A DNA stretch of 43,475 nucleotides from Sulfurisoma sp. (GCA_030691075.1 JAUYFI010000125.1:1-43475), one strand, 5' to 3'. Shown: positions 13,734 to 22,411, counted from the first letter of the stretch. Notes: generated by a model from the letters alone, not told the origin. Numbers and translations: made by a program.

Positions 13734-15086
13734 CTACGGCGCGCGGCGCAGCAGCAGCATCAGCACCGGCGGCGTGACCAGCGTGGTGAGGATCACCATG
13801 ATCACGATGACCGAGAAAATCGCCTCGTTCATCACGCCGAGTTGCTTGCCGACCATGGCGAAAATCAGGCCGACCTCGCCGCGCGGCACCATGCCCCAGC
13901 CGACGATCCATTTCCCCGCCGGGCCGGCGAAGAAGCCGGCTGCGAGCTTGCCGACGACGGCCGCTGCCGTCACGCCCAGCGCCACGGCGACGATGGCCGG
14001 ATCGGCGAGCGTCCGGAGATCGACCTGCATGCCGGTGAGGACGAAGAACACCGGCACGAAGAAATAGCCGATGGGCTCGATCATGTGCTCATGCTGGTGG
14101 CCGGCGTGCTTGAGCAGGATCGGCCGCAGCCGCTCGGCCAGGCCGGGTTCGCCGGCCGGCAGCAGGGGCTCGATTTCGCGCACGATGGCCGGCCGCTCGA
14201 AATCCTTGAGGAACAGCGGCTCGAACAGCAGCCCGGCGGCAAACGCCCCGATGATCGGGGCGAGGCCGATGGCGTGCGCCAGCCAGGCCAGCGCCAGACC
14301 CGTGGCCAGCACCTGGGCGAACAGCATCGACGGGCCCGCGTCGAGCCGTGCCAGCCAGCGCGACGAATGCGGCGCGATGAGCCGGCCGAGCCAGATGCTG
14401 CCGGCGAGGAACAGCACCGCCTGGGCAATGATCCACGACACCTGGCCGACGCTGACGCTGCCGGCCTGCACCAGGCTCGACACCACGGCGAGGATCACCA
14501 GACCGAGCACATCGTCGATCACCGCCGCGCCGAGCACGATGCGCGCGGCGGGCGTGCCGAGCCTGCCGAGGTCGCGGAAGACGCGACCGGTGATGCCGAC
14601 CGAAGTGGCCGCCAGCGTGGCGCCAAGGAAGAGATAGGTGTTCTGCGACTGCCCCGGCAAGAGCCAGGGACCGACGAGAAAGGCGCCGAGCACGAAGGGC
14701 ACGACGATGCCAACGCTGCCCACGGCGAAGGCGCGCCCGCCGACCTTGACCAGATCGGCGAGCCGCGTCTCCAGCCCGATCTGCAGCAGCAGCACGATCA
14801 CACCGAGCTCGGCGAGGAAGGCGACGATGGGGTCCTTCGCGATCGAGTCGAAGAAGTGCAGGCCGAGCAGCGAGAGGTTGCCCAAGACCACGCCGAGCAG
14901 CAGTTCGCCGAGCACGGCGGGAAAGCCGAAGCGCGCGGCCAGCGGCGCGAACAACCGCGCGCTCATCAGGATGATGGCGAGCCAGAGCAGGTTCTCGCCC
15001 ACCGCGCCCGAGCCCGCGGCGGCCGCGGGCAGCGCGAAACCCAGCGCCAGCGCGCCGGCCAGCCATGGCCGCGCCCGGCGGTTCAT
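13734..15086 (-). CDS. CPA2-type cation:proton antiporter
   Basis: The protein has 450 residues. A cleavable-looking N-terminus (residues 1-24) is followed by about twelve hydrophobic helices. The ion-binding motif VIDDVLGL with two aspartates near residue 190 indicates an electrogenic Na+(or K+)/H+ antiporter like NapA. GELLLGVVLGN and LQIGLET in the first half and the C-terminal VPRGEVGLIFA are typical CPA2 segments. No TrkA-N regulatory domain is attached, unlike the Kef-like protein at 19073. It sits 6 bp after an unknown periplasmic protein gene, forming an operon with nhaD. It probably exports Na+ or K+ across the inner membrane. Confidence 0.9.
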   Translation of the reverse strand: MNRRARPWLAGALALGFALPAAAAGSGAVGENLLWLAIILMSARLFAPLAARFGFPAVLGELLLGVVLGNLSLLGLHFFDSIAKDPIVAFLAELGVIVLLLQIGLETRLADLVKVGGRAFAVGSVGIVVPFVLGAFLVGPWLLPGQSQNTYLFLGATLAATSVGITGRVFRDLGRLGTPAARIVLGAAVIDDVLGLVILAVVSSLVQAGSVSVGQVSWIIAQAVLFLAGSIWLGRLIAPHSSRWLARLDAGPSMLFAQVLATGLALAWLAHAIGLAPIIGAFAAGLLFEPLFLKDFERPAIVREIEPLLPAGEPGLAERLRPILLKHAGHQHEHMIEPIGYFFVPVFFVLTGMQVDLRTLADPAIVAVALGVTAAAVVGKLAAGFFAGPAGKWIVGWGMVPRGEVGLIFAMVGKQLGVMNEAIFSVIVIMVILTTLVTPPVLMLLLRRAP

Positions 15087-15092
15087 CGTGTC

Positions 15093-15527
15093 TTAGCGGC
15101 CGCCCGCCATCGCGGCCAGCGCGGCGGCATGGCTCATGCCGGCGGCCTGGCGGCGCGCCTTGATGTAATCGGCCAGGGTTTCCTGCATCGGCTTGCCAGA
15201 GCGGCCGTGCGCGGCCAACGCTTCCAGCAGTTCCTGCGCCGTGGCGCGGGTCTTGGTCAGGTCGAAGAAATAGCGCGCGGAGCGCTCGCAGGCGGCGGCG
15301 ACCGCCCGCTCGTTCTCGCCGCTGGCTTTGACCGTCTTGGCCAGCCAGCCGCGCACCCTGGCCACGCGGGCATCGTTGGCCGCGACATCCTCGTGCGTCG
15401 ACTGCACGACGATCTGTCGCGCCATGTCGTCGCCTTCGACGATGGCGACGTGGGCTTTCTGCGCCACGGCCAGTGCAGGCAGCAGCAGTGCGAACAGCAA
15501 GGGCAGCAGTTTCATCTTGGCTTTCAT
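15093..15527 (-). CDS. Small periplasmic protein of unknown function between two antiporters
   Basis: The protein has 144 residues. A signal peptide (about 1-22, LLPLLFALLLPALAVAQ) is followed by a helical Ala/Arg-rich mature domain with one cysteine. I do not recognise the family. The mature part has the look of a small helical bundle (VRGWLAKTVKAS, then AVAAACERSARYFFDL, then MSHAAALAAMAGG). The ATG at 15527 overlaps the nhaD stop (ATGA); an internal ATG at 15515 is an alternative start. A copy of the dispersed motif lies just upstream and replaces any ribosome binding site. Its place inside an antiporter operon suggests a role in ion homeostasis or antiporter assembly, but that is only context. 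Confidence 0.75.
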   Translation of the reverse strand: MKAKMKLLPLLFALLLPALAVAQKAHVAIVEGDDMARQIVVQSTHEDVAANDARVARVRGWLAKTVKASGENERAVAAACERSARYFFDLTKTRATAQELLEALAAHGRSGKPMQETLADYIKARRQAAGMSHAAALAAMAGGR

Positions 15528-16894
15528 TTCACGGAAAAAGTCGGCGCTGGCGGGATGAAATGCCCCGCATGGGGTACGGCGATGACGGCAGGCGCGGCCA
15601 CCTCGCCTTGCTTGTGCTTCTCGTGCGGCTGCCAGTCCATCACGACCAGCATGACGAAGAAGCCGATGACATAAGCGATGGCGACATGCCAACCGTGGCG
15701 CAGCCATTGCACCGCCGATCTGGCCTCGGGGAAGAGGTTGGACAAGGCCACGCCGGCCGAGGAGCCGAACCAGATCATCGAGCCGCCGAAGCCGACGGCA
15801 TAGGCGAGGAAACCCCAGTCGTAGCCGCCCTGCTTCAACGCCAGCGCGGTCAGCGGAATGTTGTCGAACACGGCAGAGACGAAGCCCAGCCCCAGCGCCG
15901 TCTGCCACGAGGCGGCGGGCAATTTCTCGACCGGCATCATCGAGGCGGACATCACCAGCGAGAGCAGGAAGACCGAACCCTTGAAGGCATCGGGCAGCAG
16001 GCTCCACTCGGGTCGGCGCAAGGGCGTCGACACCAGGATGGCCAGCACCACGGCGACGCCGATGAAGGGGAAGCTGTCGGAGAGGTGGTTGAACTTGACG
16101 TTGATGATGACGTTGGTGGCGATGGCGGCGACCAGGATGAAGCCGACGATGCCGATGCGCGTCCAGTCGATATGGCCCTCGGCATGGAGATTGCGCGCGA
16201 TCGGCTGGTACTTGTCCTGCTGCATCGCCGCCGGAATGCCGAACACCACCATCGCCACCACGGCGGCGACGTAGGCGTGGAACACGTCGGCGGGACTGAC
16301 GCCGTCGATCCACATCATGGTGGTGGTGGTGTCGCCGACCACGCTGCCCGAACCGCCGGCGTTGGAGGCCGCGACGATGGCGGCGAGATAGCCGATATGC
16401 ACCTTGCGCTGGAACACGCTGGCGGCGATGGTGCCGCCGATCAGCGCCGCCGCGATGTTGTCGAGGAAGCTGGAGAGCACGAAAATCATGAGCAGCAGCA
16501 CGAAAGCGCCCTTCCACCCCGCCGGCAGGAAACGCGGCAGCACCTCGGGCACGCGGCTGTCCTCGAAGTGGCGCGCCAGCAGGGCGAAGCCGAGCAGCAG
16601 GCAGAGCAGGTTGGTCAGGATCACCCACTCGTGCGCCAGATGCGCGCCGAGGCCACTGAGTCCGGCGCCGGTCTTGAAGCCGGTGAATAGCAGCTTGTAG
16701 ACGGTGATGGTCGCCAGGCCGGTCAGCGCCACCTTGAGGGTGTGGTGGTGGAACAGGGCGACGCCGAGGAGCGTGGCGGCAAACAGGATGAAGTCCACCG
16801 GAATGCCAGACACGGCGGGGCCATCGGCGGCATGGGCCAGCGGCGCAAGAAAGGTCAGCAACAGGACAAGGGCGCCGCGACAAGAGGTGCGCAT
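15524..16894 (-). CDS. nhaD: NhaD-type Na+/H+ antiporter
   Basis: The protein has 456 residues. A hydrophobic, signal-like N-terminus (1-23) is followed by about eleven transmembrane helices. FLDNIAAALIGGTI near residue 135, the glycine-rich ASNAGGSGSVVGDTTTTMMW near residue 165, and FDNIPLTALALKQGG in the second half are characteristic of the ArsB/NhaD permeases. It should exchange Na+ or Li+ for H+ at alkaline pH. The ATG at 16894 has GGAGA 6 bases upstream; a longer frame would overlap the stress-protein gene. The protein ends with an extra tail, IPPAPTFSVK, encoded by a copy of the 16-bp dispersed motif. The downstream gene overlaps its stop. Confidence 0.9.
   Translation of the reverse strand: MRTSCRGALVLLLTFLAPLAHAADGPAVSGIPVDFILFAATLLGVALFHHHTLKVALTGLATITVYKLLFTGFKTGAGLSGLGAHLAHEWVILTNLLCLLLGFALLARHFEDSRVPEVLPRFLPAGWKGAFVLLLMIFVLSSFLDNIAAALIGGTIAASVFQRKVHIGYLAAIVAASNAGGSGSVVGDTTTTMMWIDGVSPADVFHAYVAAVVAMVVFGIPAAMQQDKYQPIARNLHAEGHIDWTRIGIVGFILVAAIATNVIINVKFNHLSDSFPFIGVAVVLAILVSTPLRRPEWSLLPDAFKGSVFLLSLVMSASMMPVEKLPAASWQTALGLGFVSAVFDNIPLTALALKQGGYDWGFLAYAVGFGGSMIWFGSSAGVALSNLFPEARSAVQWLRHGWHVAIAYVIGFFVMLVVMDWQPHEKHKQGEVAAPAVIAVPHAGHFIPPAPTFSVK
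15536..15551 (+). repeat. Dispersed 16-bp motif, copy 2 (nhaD 3' end)
   Basis: Exact copy of AAAAGTCGGCGCTGGC, antisense to nhaD and read as PAPTF in its last residues. It lies 9 bp before the start of the next gene. Confidence 0.85.
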
Positions 16895-16911
16895 GACGAT
16901 CTCCACAACAC

Positions 16912-16943
16912 GATGCCCGATTTTAGCGATAATTCCGGGCATC
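16912..16943. promoter_or_regulatory. Inverted repeat in the nhaD/stress-protein divergent gap
   Basis: Perfect 8-bp arms GATGCCCG (16912-16919) and CGGGCATC (16936-16943) flank a 16-bp AT-rich centre containing GATAAT, a possible -10 box. The site lies in the 72-bp gap between two divergent genes and could regulate either one, or be an RNA hairpin in the stress-protein leader. Confidence 0.4.
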
Positions 16944-16966
16944 CCGTTCCGGCAAGGAAAAACGCC

Positions 16967-17395
16967 ATGATCAAAGTCCTGATACCCGTCGACGGCTCGC
17001 CCGCCAGCCTGCGCGCGGTCGACCATGTGATCAAGCTGGCCCAGGGCTGCGGCGACAAGCTCGAACTACGGCTGGTGAATGTGCAGCCGCCGGTCGACGC
17101 GTGGGAGGTCAAGCGCTTCCTGCCCGAGAGCGAAGTCCAGGCCATGCAGGAATCCAGGGGCGGCGACGCGCTCGCCGCCGCGCGACAGAAGCTTGACGCC
17201 GCCGGTGTCGCCTACACCCCGGTCGTGCTGCTGGGCGCGGTGGCGGAAACCCTCGTCGCCCACGCGCGCGAACAGGATTGCGACAGCATCGTCATGGGCA
17301 CCCGCGGCGAATCCGCCATCCATGAGTTGCTGGTGGGCTCGGTGACGCACGAGGTGATCCGGCTCGGCGAGCTGCCGGTCACGCTGGTCAAATAA
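16967..17395 (+). CDS. Universal stress protein (UspA family)
   Basis: The protein has 142 residues and is one Usp domain. It opens MIKVLIPVDGSPAS, and the ATP-binding pattern GTRGES..HELLVGSVTHEVIR (G-2x-G-9x-G-S/T-like) is at residues 110-130, so it probably binds ATP. Such proteins act in the cytoplasm under starvation or respiratory stress. The ATG at 16967 has AAGGAA 8 bases upstream. It is divergent from nhaD and followed by a large inverted repeat that may end transcription. Confidence 0.92.
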   Translation: MIKVLIPVDGSPASLRAVDHVIKLAQGCGDKLELRLVNVQPPVDAWEVKRFLPESEVQAMQESRGGDALAAARQKLDAAGVAYTPVVLLGAVAETLVAHAREQDCDSIVMGTRGESAIHELLVGSVTHEVIRLGELPVTLVK

Positions 17396-17407
17396 GCGAC
17401 TGGTAGA

Positions 17408-17542
17408 GCGTTCCAACAAACCGATTACCGTTCGTGGTGAGCCGTGAGCTTGTCGAACGGTCGAACCACGATCATCGCTCCCAGGCTCCCTTCGACAGGC
17501 TCCCTTCGACAGGCTCAGGGCGAACGGTTTTATTGGAAGCGC
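17408..17542. repeat. Complex inverted-repeat element between the stress-protein and SCO genes
   Basis: Outer arms 17408-17423 and 17525-17542 pair imperfectly (GCGTTCCAACAAACCG against the reverse complement of the right arm). Inside are two opposite copies of a widespread proteobacterial repeat: left copy about 17429-17460 containing AGCTTGTCGAACGG, right copy about 17488-17527 containing TTCGACAGGCTCAGGGCGAA. In the right copy the unit CCCTTCGACAGGCT is duplicated in tandem. The element lies between convergent genes and may serve as a bidirectional terminator or be a MITE/REP-like unit. Confidence 0.75.
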
Positions 17543-17559
17543 GTTGCCGAAACGCACTA

Positions 17560-18486
17560 CTAGCGCGTCGGGCCTCCCGGCCCCGCCGGCGCGGCCGGCT
17601 TTGCCGCGAATATCTCGCGGAGACGCGCGACCACGTCGGCCACCGGCGTGGCGTAGGCAAACTTCATGATGAACTCGCCACCCGGGCCGAGCAGGTACAT
17701 GCCGGCGGAGTGGTCAACCGAGTACTGCAGCGGCGCGGCACCGGGCTCCATGACCTTCTCGTAGCGCACCTTGAAGTTGTCGGCGGCGCGGCGAATCAGC
17801 TCCGGCGACGCGGTGGCGCCGAGAATGCGCTTGTCGAAGAAGGCGGTGTACTCGCGCAGGACATCGAGCGTATCGCGCTCGGGATCGACCGAGACGAATA
17901 TGGGTTGGAGGCGCGCGGCATCGTCGCCGAGCAGTTTGAGCACCTCGGCCATCTCGATCAGCGTGGTCGGGCAGATGTCGGGGCAGAAGGTGTAGCCGAA
18001 GGAAATCAACTGGAAGCGGCCGCGGAAGTCGCTGTCCATGAAGGCGCGACCGTTGGTGCCCTGCAGCAGGTAGCGCGGATTGACGCCGATGTCGGGCGCG
18101 GCGGTTTCGGTGATCGACTTATGGCTGGGCGCCGCCGGCAGCGACCGCGCGGCGGTTTCGATCTGCACCGCGAGCGTGGCGCGGCCGGGGCAGGCCCCCC
18201 GGTCGCCCTTCTTCACCGACTGGGCAAGGAAACTGTCGTTGGCGGCCTGCTCGAATATCTCGCCGTATTCGCGCGTTTTCGGTACGCGCATGATCATCAG
18301 CGCCTTGGCGCGGGCCACCGCGTCCCTGTGGCCGCAGGCCAGCGCGATGCCGTTGACGATCCCGACCTCCTTGACCGCCACCATGATGGCGGCCGGATCC
18401 GGGGCCTTCGGTGTAATCGGCGTGCCGCCAGCGCCGACTTTTGCGGCAAGGGTGACGGCGAACAGGAACAGGAGAAGCTGGCGCAT
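17560..18486 (-). CDS. SCO1/SenC-family copper protein with an extra N-terminal domain
   Basis: The protein has 308 residues, well above the usual 190-220 for SCO proteins. A signal peptide (1-15) is followed by a Cys-containing domain (about 30-115, with C51 in LACGHRD and C99 in GACPGR) that I do not recognise. A SCO domain (about 130-295) follows, with copper ligands C168 and C172 in TFCPDICP and H259 in VDHSAG. The SCO domain should deliver copper to, or reduce thiols of, the CuA site of cytochrome oxidase or N2O reductase. The ATG at 18486 starts the signal peptide. A copy of the dispersed motif encodes KVGAG at residues 16-20, exactly at the signal-peptide end. No oxidase genes are in the window. 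Confidence 0.88.
   Translation of the reverse strand: MRQLLLFLFAVTLAAKVGAGGTPITPKAPDPAAIMVAVKEVGIVNGIALACGHRDAVARAKALMIMRVPKTREYGEIFEQAANDSFLAQSVKKGDRGACPGRATLAVQIETAARSLPAAPSHKSITETAAPDIGVNPRYLLQGTNGRAFMDSDFRGRFQLISFGYTFCPDICPTTLIEMAEVLKLLGDDAARLQPIFVSVDPERDTLDVLREYTAFFDKRILGATASPELIRRAADNFKVRYEKVMEPGAAPLQYSVDHSAGMYLLGPGGEFIMKFAYATPVADVVARLREIFAAKPAAPAGPGGPTR
18427..18442 (-). repeat. Dispersed 16-bp motif, copy 3 (SCO signal peptide)
   Basis: Exact copy on the minus strand, co-directional with the SCO gene and read as AKVGAG at the end of the signal peptide. Confidence 0.85.
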
Positions 18487-18570
18487 GGTGGAGGACTCCG
18501 CAATGGAAAGCGCGGCCATTATAGGGAGGCTCGCGGTATAGTTGGCTTGAGCAAGATCAGGGAGTCCGTC

Positions 18571-19059
18571 ATGTCGTCACGAATCTTTGTCGCGGGTCTG
18601 TTGCCGCTTTTCCTGTTTTTCGCCCAGCCCGCCGCCGCGCAGGAAGAACTGCCGCTGTCGAAGGGCCAGACCGTCTATCTGCCCGTGTATTCGCACCTCA
18701 TTCACGGCAACTACGACCGCAAGGGCAAACCGGACAAGGTGCTGCTCTCGGCGCTGATCAGCATCCGCGGCACCGATCCGAAGCGGCCCTTCCGCGTCGC
18801 CTCGGCGCGCTACTACAACACCGAGGGCAAGCCGCTGCGCGAATTCGTGACGCGGCCGGTGACGGTGCCGCCGATGGGCACGCTGGAGTTGTTCGTCGAA
18901 CGCCACGACGAGTCCGGCGGCTCGGGCGCCAACTTCGTCATCGTCTGGGACGCCGACGCCGCCATCAACGCGCCGCTGATCGAGGCCGTGCATGCCAACA
19001 TCGAGGGCGCGCGTTCCGTCGTATTCACCACCCAGGGCCGGCCGATCCGCGCCGAGTGA
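18571..19059 (+). CDS. DUF3124 periplasmic protein
   Basis: The protein has 162 residues. A signal peptide (1-23, ending PAAAQ) is followed by a beta-rich domain with the DUF3124 pattern: GQTVYLPVYSHLIHGNY, then LSALISIRGTDPKRPF, then ARYYNTEGK and FVERHDESGGSGANFVIVW. Function unknown. The ATG at 18571 has GGAG 6 bases upstream and is divergent from the SCO gene by 84 bp. A Kef-type antiporter follows 13 bp after its stop, so the two are probably cotranscribed. Confidence 0.87.
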   Translation: MSSRIFVAGLLPLFLFFAQPAAAQEELPLSKGQTVYLPVYSHLIHGNYDRKGKPDKVLLSALISIRGTDPKRPFRVASARYYNTEGKPLREFVTRPVTVPPMGTLELFVERHDESGGSGANFVIVWDADAAINAPLIEAVHANIEGARSVVFTTQGRPIRAE

Positions 19060-19072
19060 TGCGTAGCGCCTG

Positions 19073-20800
19073 ATGCACCACCAGCTCCTTGCCCTGCTGC
19101 TGCTGCTCACCGCCGCCGTCGGCGCGGTGGCGGTCGCGCGCCGCTTCCGGCTGCCGTCGATGCTCGCCTACCTCGCCATCGGCATGGTGCTGGGCCCGCA
19201 CGGCGCGGCCTTCCTCGACGAAAGCAGCCAGGTCGAGACCTTCGCCGAGTTCGGGGTGGTGTTCCTGATGTTCTCCATCGGCCTCGAATTCAGCCTGCAG
19301 CGACTCAAGGCCATGCGCTCGCTGGTGTTCGGCTACGGCTCGGCGCAGCTCGCGCTCACCACGCTGGGCACCCTGCTGGTCACCTGGTTCGGCTACGGCC
19401 AGGGCTGGAAGGCGGGGCTGGCCGTGGGGCTGGCGGTGGCGATGTCCTCGACCGCCATCGTCGCCAAGATGCTGTCGGAGCGCTTCGAGCTGCATTCGCG
19501 CTCGGGGCGCATGACCATGGGCGTGCTGCTGTTCCAGGACATCGCCGTGGTGCCCTGCCTGATCCTGATCCCGGCACTGGCCCGGCCCGAGGGCGACATG
19601 CTGCGCCAGCTCGGACTGGCCTCGCTGCAGGCCGCCGTGTTGCTGGTCATTCTGATCTGGGTCGGTCAGCGGCTGATGAAGCGGCTGTTCGACGCCGTCG
19701 CCCACCACCGTTCCGAGGAACTGTTCGTGCTGGCGACGCTGTGGATCGTCGTCGGCCTCGCCTGGGCCACCGGCCAGGCCGGGTTGTCGCTGGCGCTGGG
19801 CGCCTTCGTCGGCGGCATGCTGATTTCCGAGACCGTCTATCGCCACCAGGTCGAGGCCGACATCCGCCCCTTCCGCGACGTGCTGCTGGGCCTGTTCTTC
19901 GTCACCGTCGGCATGCTGCTCGATGTCGGTTTCGTGCTCGACCATTTCTGGCGCCTGCTGCTGGCCGTCGTGCTGCTGGTCGTCGGCAAGGGCATCGTGG
20001 TGCTGCTGATCACGCTCGCCGCCCGCGCTTCGCTCGACACGGCGCTGCGCACCTCGGCGCAACTGGCGCAGGGTGGCGAATTCGGCCTGGTGCTGATTCA
20101 GCTTGCCTTCGTCCAGAAGCTGATCCGCGAGGACGTGTTCCAGGTCACGCTGGCGGCGATGCTGATTTCGATGTTCCTCGCCCCCTTCCTGATCGAGCGG
20201 GCGGCGCGGCTCGGCGGCGAAATGGCGCGCGGCGACTGGGCGCACAAGGCCAAGGCCATCTACGAGGTGGCCACCAATGCCTTCGCCATGGAGAATCACG
20301 TGATCCTCTGCGGCTACGGCCGCACCGGCGAGCAGATCGGCAAGTTCCTCGCCGCCGAGAAGATTCCCTTCCTGGCGCTGGACATCGACCCGCAGGCCGT
20401 CAAGCGGGCGATTCCCGAGGGCGGCAAGGTGGTGTTCGGCGGCGCCGATCGCATCGAGGTGCTCAAGGCGGCGGGGCTCATGCGGGCACAGGCCGTGGTG
20501 ATCGCCTATCCCGACACGCAGTCCGCCGAGCGGGTGCTGCGCGTCGTGCGCCAGCATCGCGCCGACATCCCGGTGATCGTGCGCGCGCCCGACGACACCG
20601 ACGTCGACAGGCTCAAGCGCGCCGGCGCCACCGAGGTCATCCCCGAAGTGCTGGAGGGCAGCCTGATGATCGCCGCCGAAACCCTGACCCAGCTCGGCGT
20701 GCCGATGGAACGCGCCATCGAGCGCGTGCGCCTGGTGCGCGAGGCCCGCTACGCCAGCATGCGCGAGTTCTACAAGGGGACGACAGAAAACGCGAAGTAG
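19073..20800 (+). CDS. Kef-type K+/H+ antiporter with TrkA-N domain
   Basis: The protein has 575 residues. The first 385 form a CPA2 antiporter: GMVLGPHGAAF, the family signature LFQDIAVVP with a single Asp in QD (Kef-like), and a hydrophobic bundle. A Rossmann TrkA-N domain follows (about 405-525; GYGRTGEQIG for NAD(H), then LDIDPQAV), but no TrkA-C domain. Kef systems release K+ and acidify the cytoplasm on electrophile stress, under glutathione and nucleotide control. No ancillary KefF/KefG gene is seen. The ribosome binding site before the ATG is weak. The stop faces the HD-GYP gene end 6 bp away. Confidence 0.9.
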   Translation: MHHQLLALLLLLTAAVGAVAVARRFRLPSMLAYLAIGMVLGPHGAAFLDESSQVETFAEFGVVFLMFSIGLEFSLQRLKAMRSLVFGYGSAQLALTTLGTLLVTWFGYGQGWKAGLAVGLAVAMSSTAIVAKMLSERFELHSRSGRMTMGVLLFQDIAVVPCLILIPALARPEGDMLRQLGLASLQAAVLLVILIWVGQRLMKRLFDAVAHHRSEELFVLATLWIVVGLAWATGQAGLSLALGAFVGGMLISETVYRHQVEADIRPFRDVLLGLFFVTVGMLLDVGFVLDHFWRLLLAVVLLVVGKGIVVLLITLAARASLDTALRTSAQLAQGGEFGLVLIQLAFVQKLIREDVFQVTLAAMLISMFLAPFLIERAARLGGEMARGDWAHKAKAIYEVATNAFAMENHVILCGYGRTGEQIGKFLAAEKIPFLALDIDPQAVKRAIPEGGKVVFGGADRIEVLKAAGLMRAQAVVIAYPDTQSAERVLRVVRQHRADIPVIVRAPDDTDVDRLKRAGATEVIPEVLEGSLMIAAETLTQLGVPMERAIERVRLVREARYASMREFYKGTTENAK

Positions 20801-20805
20801 CCCGA

Positions 20806-22377
20806 CTACCCCGCCGCGGGGGCGGCGACGAGCGCGCGCAGGCCGGCATCCTCGTGACGGATGTGCTGAACCAGCCAGTCGCGCAGGAAGGTCAGCATGT
20901 CCCGCGGCGCGGTCAGCGGGTTGGCGTGGAGTTCCCGGTGGAACTGCCGGAGACTCTTCTCGAAGTGGTGGTGTTGATGCTGCTGCCGCTCGAGACCGCC
21001 GAAACCGTAATGAGCCATCATGCGCTCCTCGGCGCGAAAATGGACCTTGGCGTATGTTTCCAGCGCCTTCAGCACGCGCCCGACCTCGCGCGCGCCGCGC
21101 TTGCTGATGACGACGTCGTGGAGGTCGTTGACCAGGTCGACCAGGAAGCGGTGGTGCGCGTCGATCACGTCGATGCCGATGCGCAGGGAATCGCCCCAGG
21201 CGACCCAGCGCCCGGGCACGGCCTTCACCTCCGGCAGTTCGACGATCTGATTCGGATCGATGATGTCGTCGCGATAGAGTTCGCGGATGCGCTGGATTTC
21301 GGGCATGGCCCGCAGGAACGCTCCGACGACTTCGGGATCGAACTGCTTGCCCTCTTCGGAACGAATATGTTCGATCGCCTTCGGCAGCGGCCACGGCTCC
21401 TTGTAGGGACGGTGCGAGGTGAGCGCGTCGAAAACGTCGGCGAGCGCGCAGACCCGGGCGAGTATCGGAATCTCCTCGCCCTTGAGCCCGGCCGGATAGC
21501 CCGAACCGTCCCACTGCTCGTGATGCATCAGCGCGATGTCGCGCGCGGCGGCGATCAGCGGGTCGTCGCCCTGGAGAATGCGGCCGCCGATATGGGTGTG
21601 CGTCTTCATCACGTCGTACTCGCCGGGCGTCAGGCGTTCGGGCTTGAGCAGGATCGCGTCGGCGATGCCGATCTTGCCGACATCGTGCATCGGCGCGGTG
21701 ATCGCCAGCAGCTCGCGCTGTTCGGCGGGCAGGCCGAGAGCCTTGGCGATGGCCACGGCGAAATGGGTCATGCGCATGACGTGCATGCCGGTCTCGTTGT
21801 CGCGGTATTCGGAGGCCGCGCCAAGGCGGCGGATGGCATCGGTGCGGGCATCCTCCAGCTCGAGCTCGCGCACGCGCAGCATCTCGTTGATCAGGCAGCG
21901 CATCACCAGCCCCGACAGCGCGCGCCCCAGATCCGTCATGAACTCGAGTTCGACGGGATTAAGCTCCCAGTCCGGCTCGATGAAAATCAGCACCTGACCG
22001 ACCCGCCCCTCGTCGTCGACGAGGGGCAGCACCACGAAGCGCTCGTCGGCCTCGCCCTGATACAAGGCGCGCTCCGCGCTCAAGCGCGTGACGTAGGCGG
22101 CGCTTCGAAAATCCGGGGCCACGCCATCGAGAACCGCAGCCACCGCCGTCGACACGTTGGCGGCGGGAATGTCCCCGTGTTGCGCCACCTGCACCAGCGC
22201 CTTGCGCGGGTTGAAAAGGAGGATGGCCCCCTTGGACAGCGCCCGTATTGCCGGTATGCCATCGAGCAAATCGAAGAGCCGCGCCAGCAGGTCGTCGAGA
22301 TCGGACCCCGCCGAGCCGACCATCGTCAGATCGAAGACGAGTTTGCTGATTTCGAGAATTTCCTGGTTTCTGTCCAT
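20806..22377 (-). CDS. GAF/HD-GYP phosphodiesterase with C-terminal hemerythrin domain
   Basis: The protein has 523 residues in three modules. GAF-like sensor (about 25-165). HD-GYP domain (about 175-375) with HD at 231-232 in MHDVGKIGI, HHE at 285-287 and GYP at 293-295, so it should hydrolyse cyclic di-GMP. Bacteriohemerythrin (about 393-515) with candidate di-iron ligands H408/H409, H446, E450, the His-rich stretch near 468, H505 and D510. The protein probably lowers c-di-GMP in response to oxygen or redox through the di-iron site. The ATG at 22377 lies 34 bp after lutC on the same strand, so it may be the last gene of the lut operon. Confidence 0.92.
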   Translation of the reverse strand: MDRNQEILEISKLVFDLTMVGSAGSDLDDLLARLFDLLDGIPAIRALSKGAILLFNPRKALVQVAQHGDIPAANVSTAVAAVLDGVAPDFRSAAYVTRLSAERALYQGEADERFVVLPLVDDEGRVGQVLIFIEPDWELNPVELEFMTDLGRALSGLVMRCLINEMLRVRELELEDARTDAIRRLGAASEYRDNETGMHVMRMTHFAVAIAKALGLPAEQRELLAITAPMHDVGKIGIADAILLKPERLTPGEYDVMKTHTHIGGRILQGDDPLIAAARDIALMHHEQWDGSGYPAGLKGEEIPILARVCALADVFDALTSHRPYKEPWPLPKAIEHIRSEEGKQFDPEVVGAFLRAMPEIQRIRELYRDDIIDPNQIVELPEVKAVPGRWVAWGDSLRIGIDVIDAHHRFLVDLVNDLHDVVISKRGAREVGRVLKALETYAKVHFRAEERMMAHYGFGGLERQQHQHHHFEKSLRQFHRELHANPLTAPRDMLTFLRDWLVQHIRHEDAGLRALVAAPAAG

Positions 22378-22411
22378 GCCCTTGTCCTGGTCGGCGCCGC
22401 GGTGGCCGCGC

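Noticed and set aside
17066-17557. Minus-strand frame with FALSLSKG over the inverted repeat
   Set aside because: This peptide is the usual translation of the widespread intergenic repeat; the frame also overlaps the universal stress protein.
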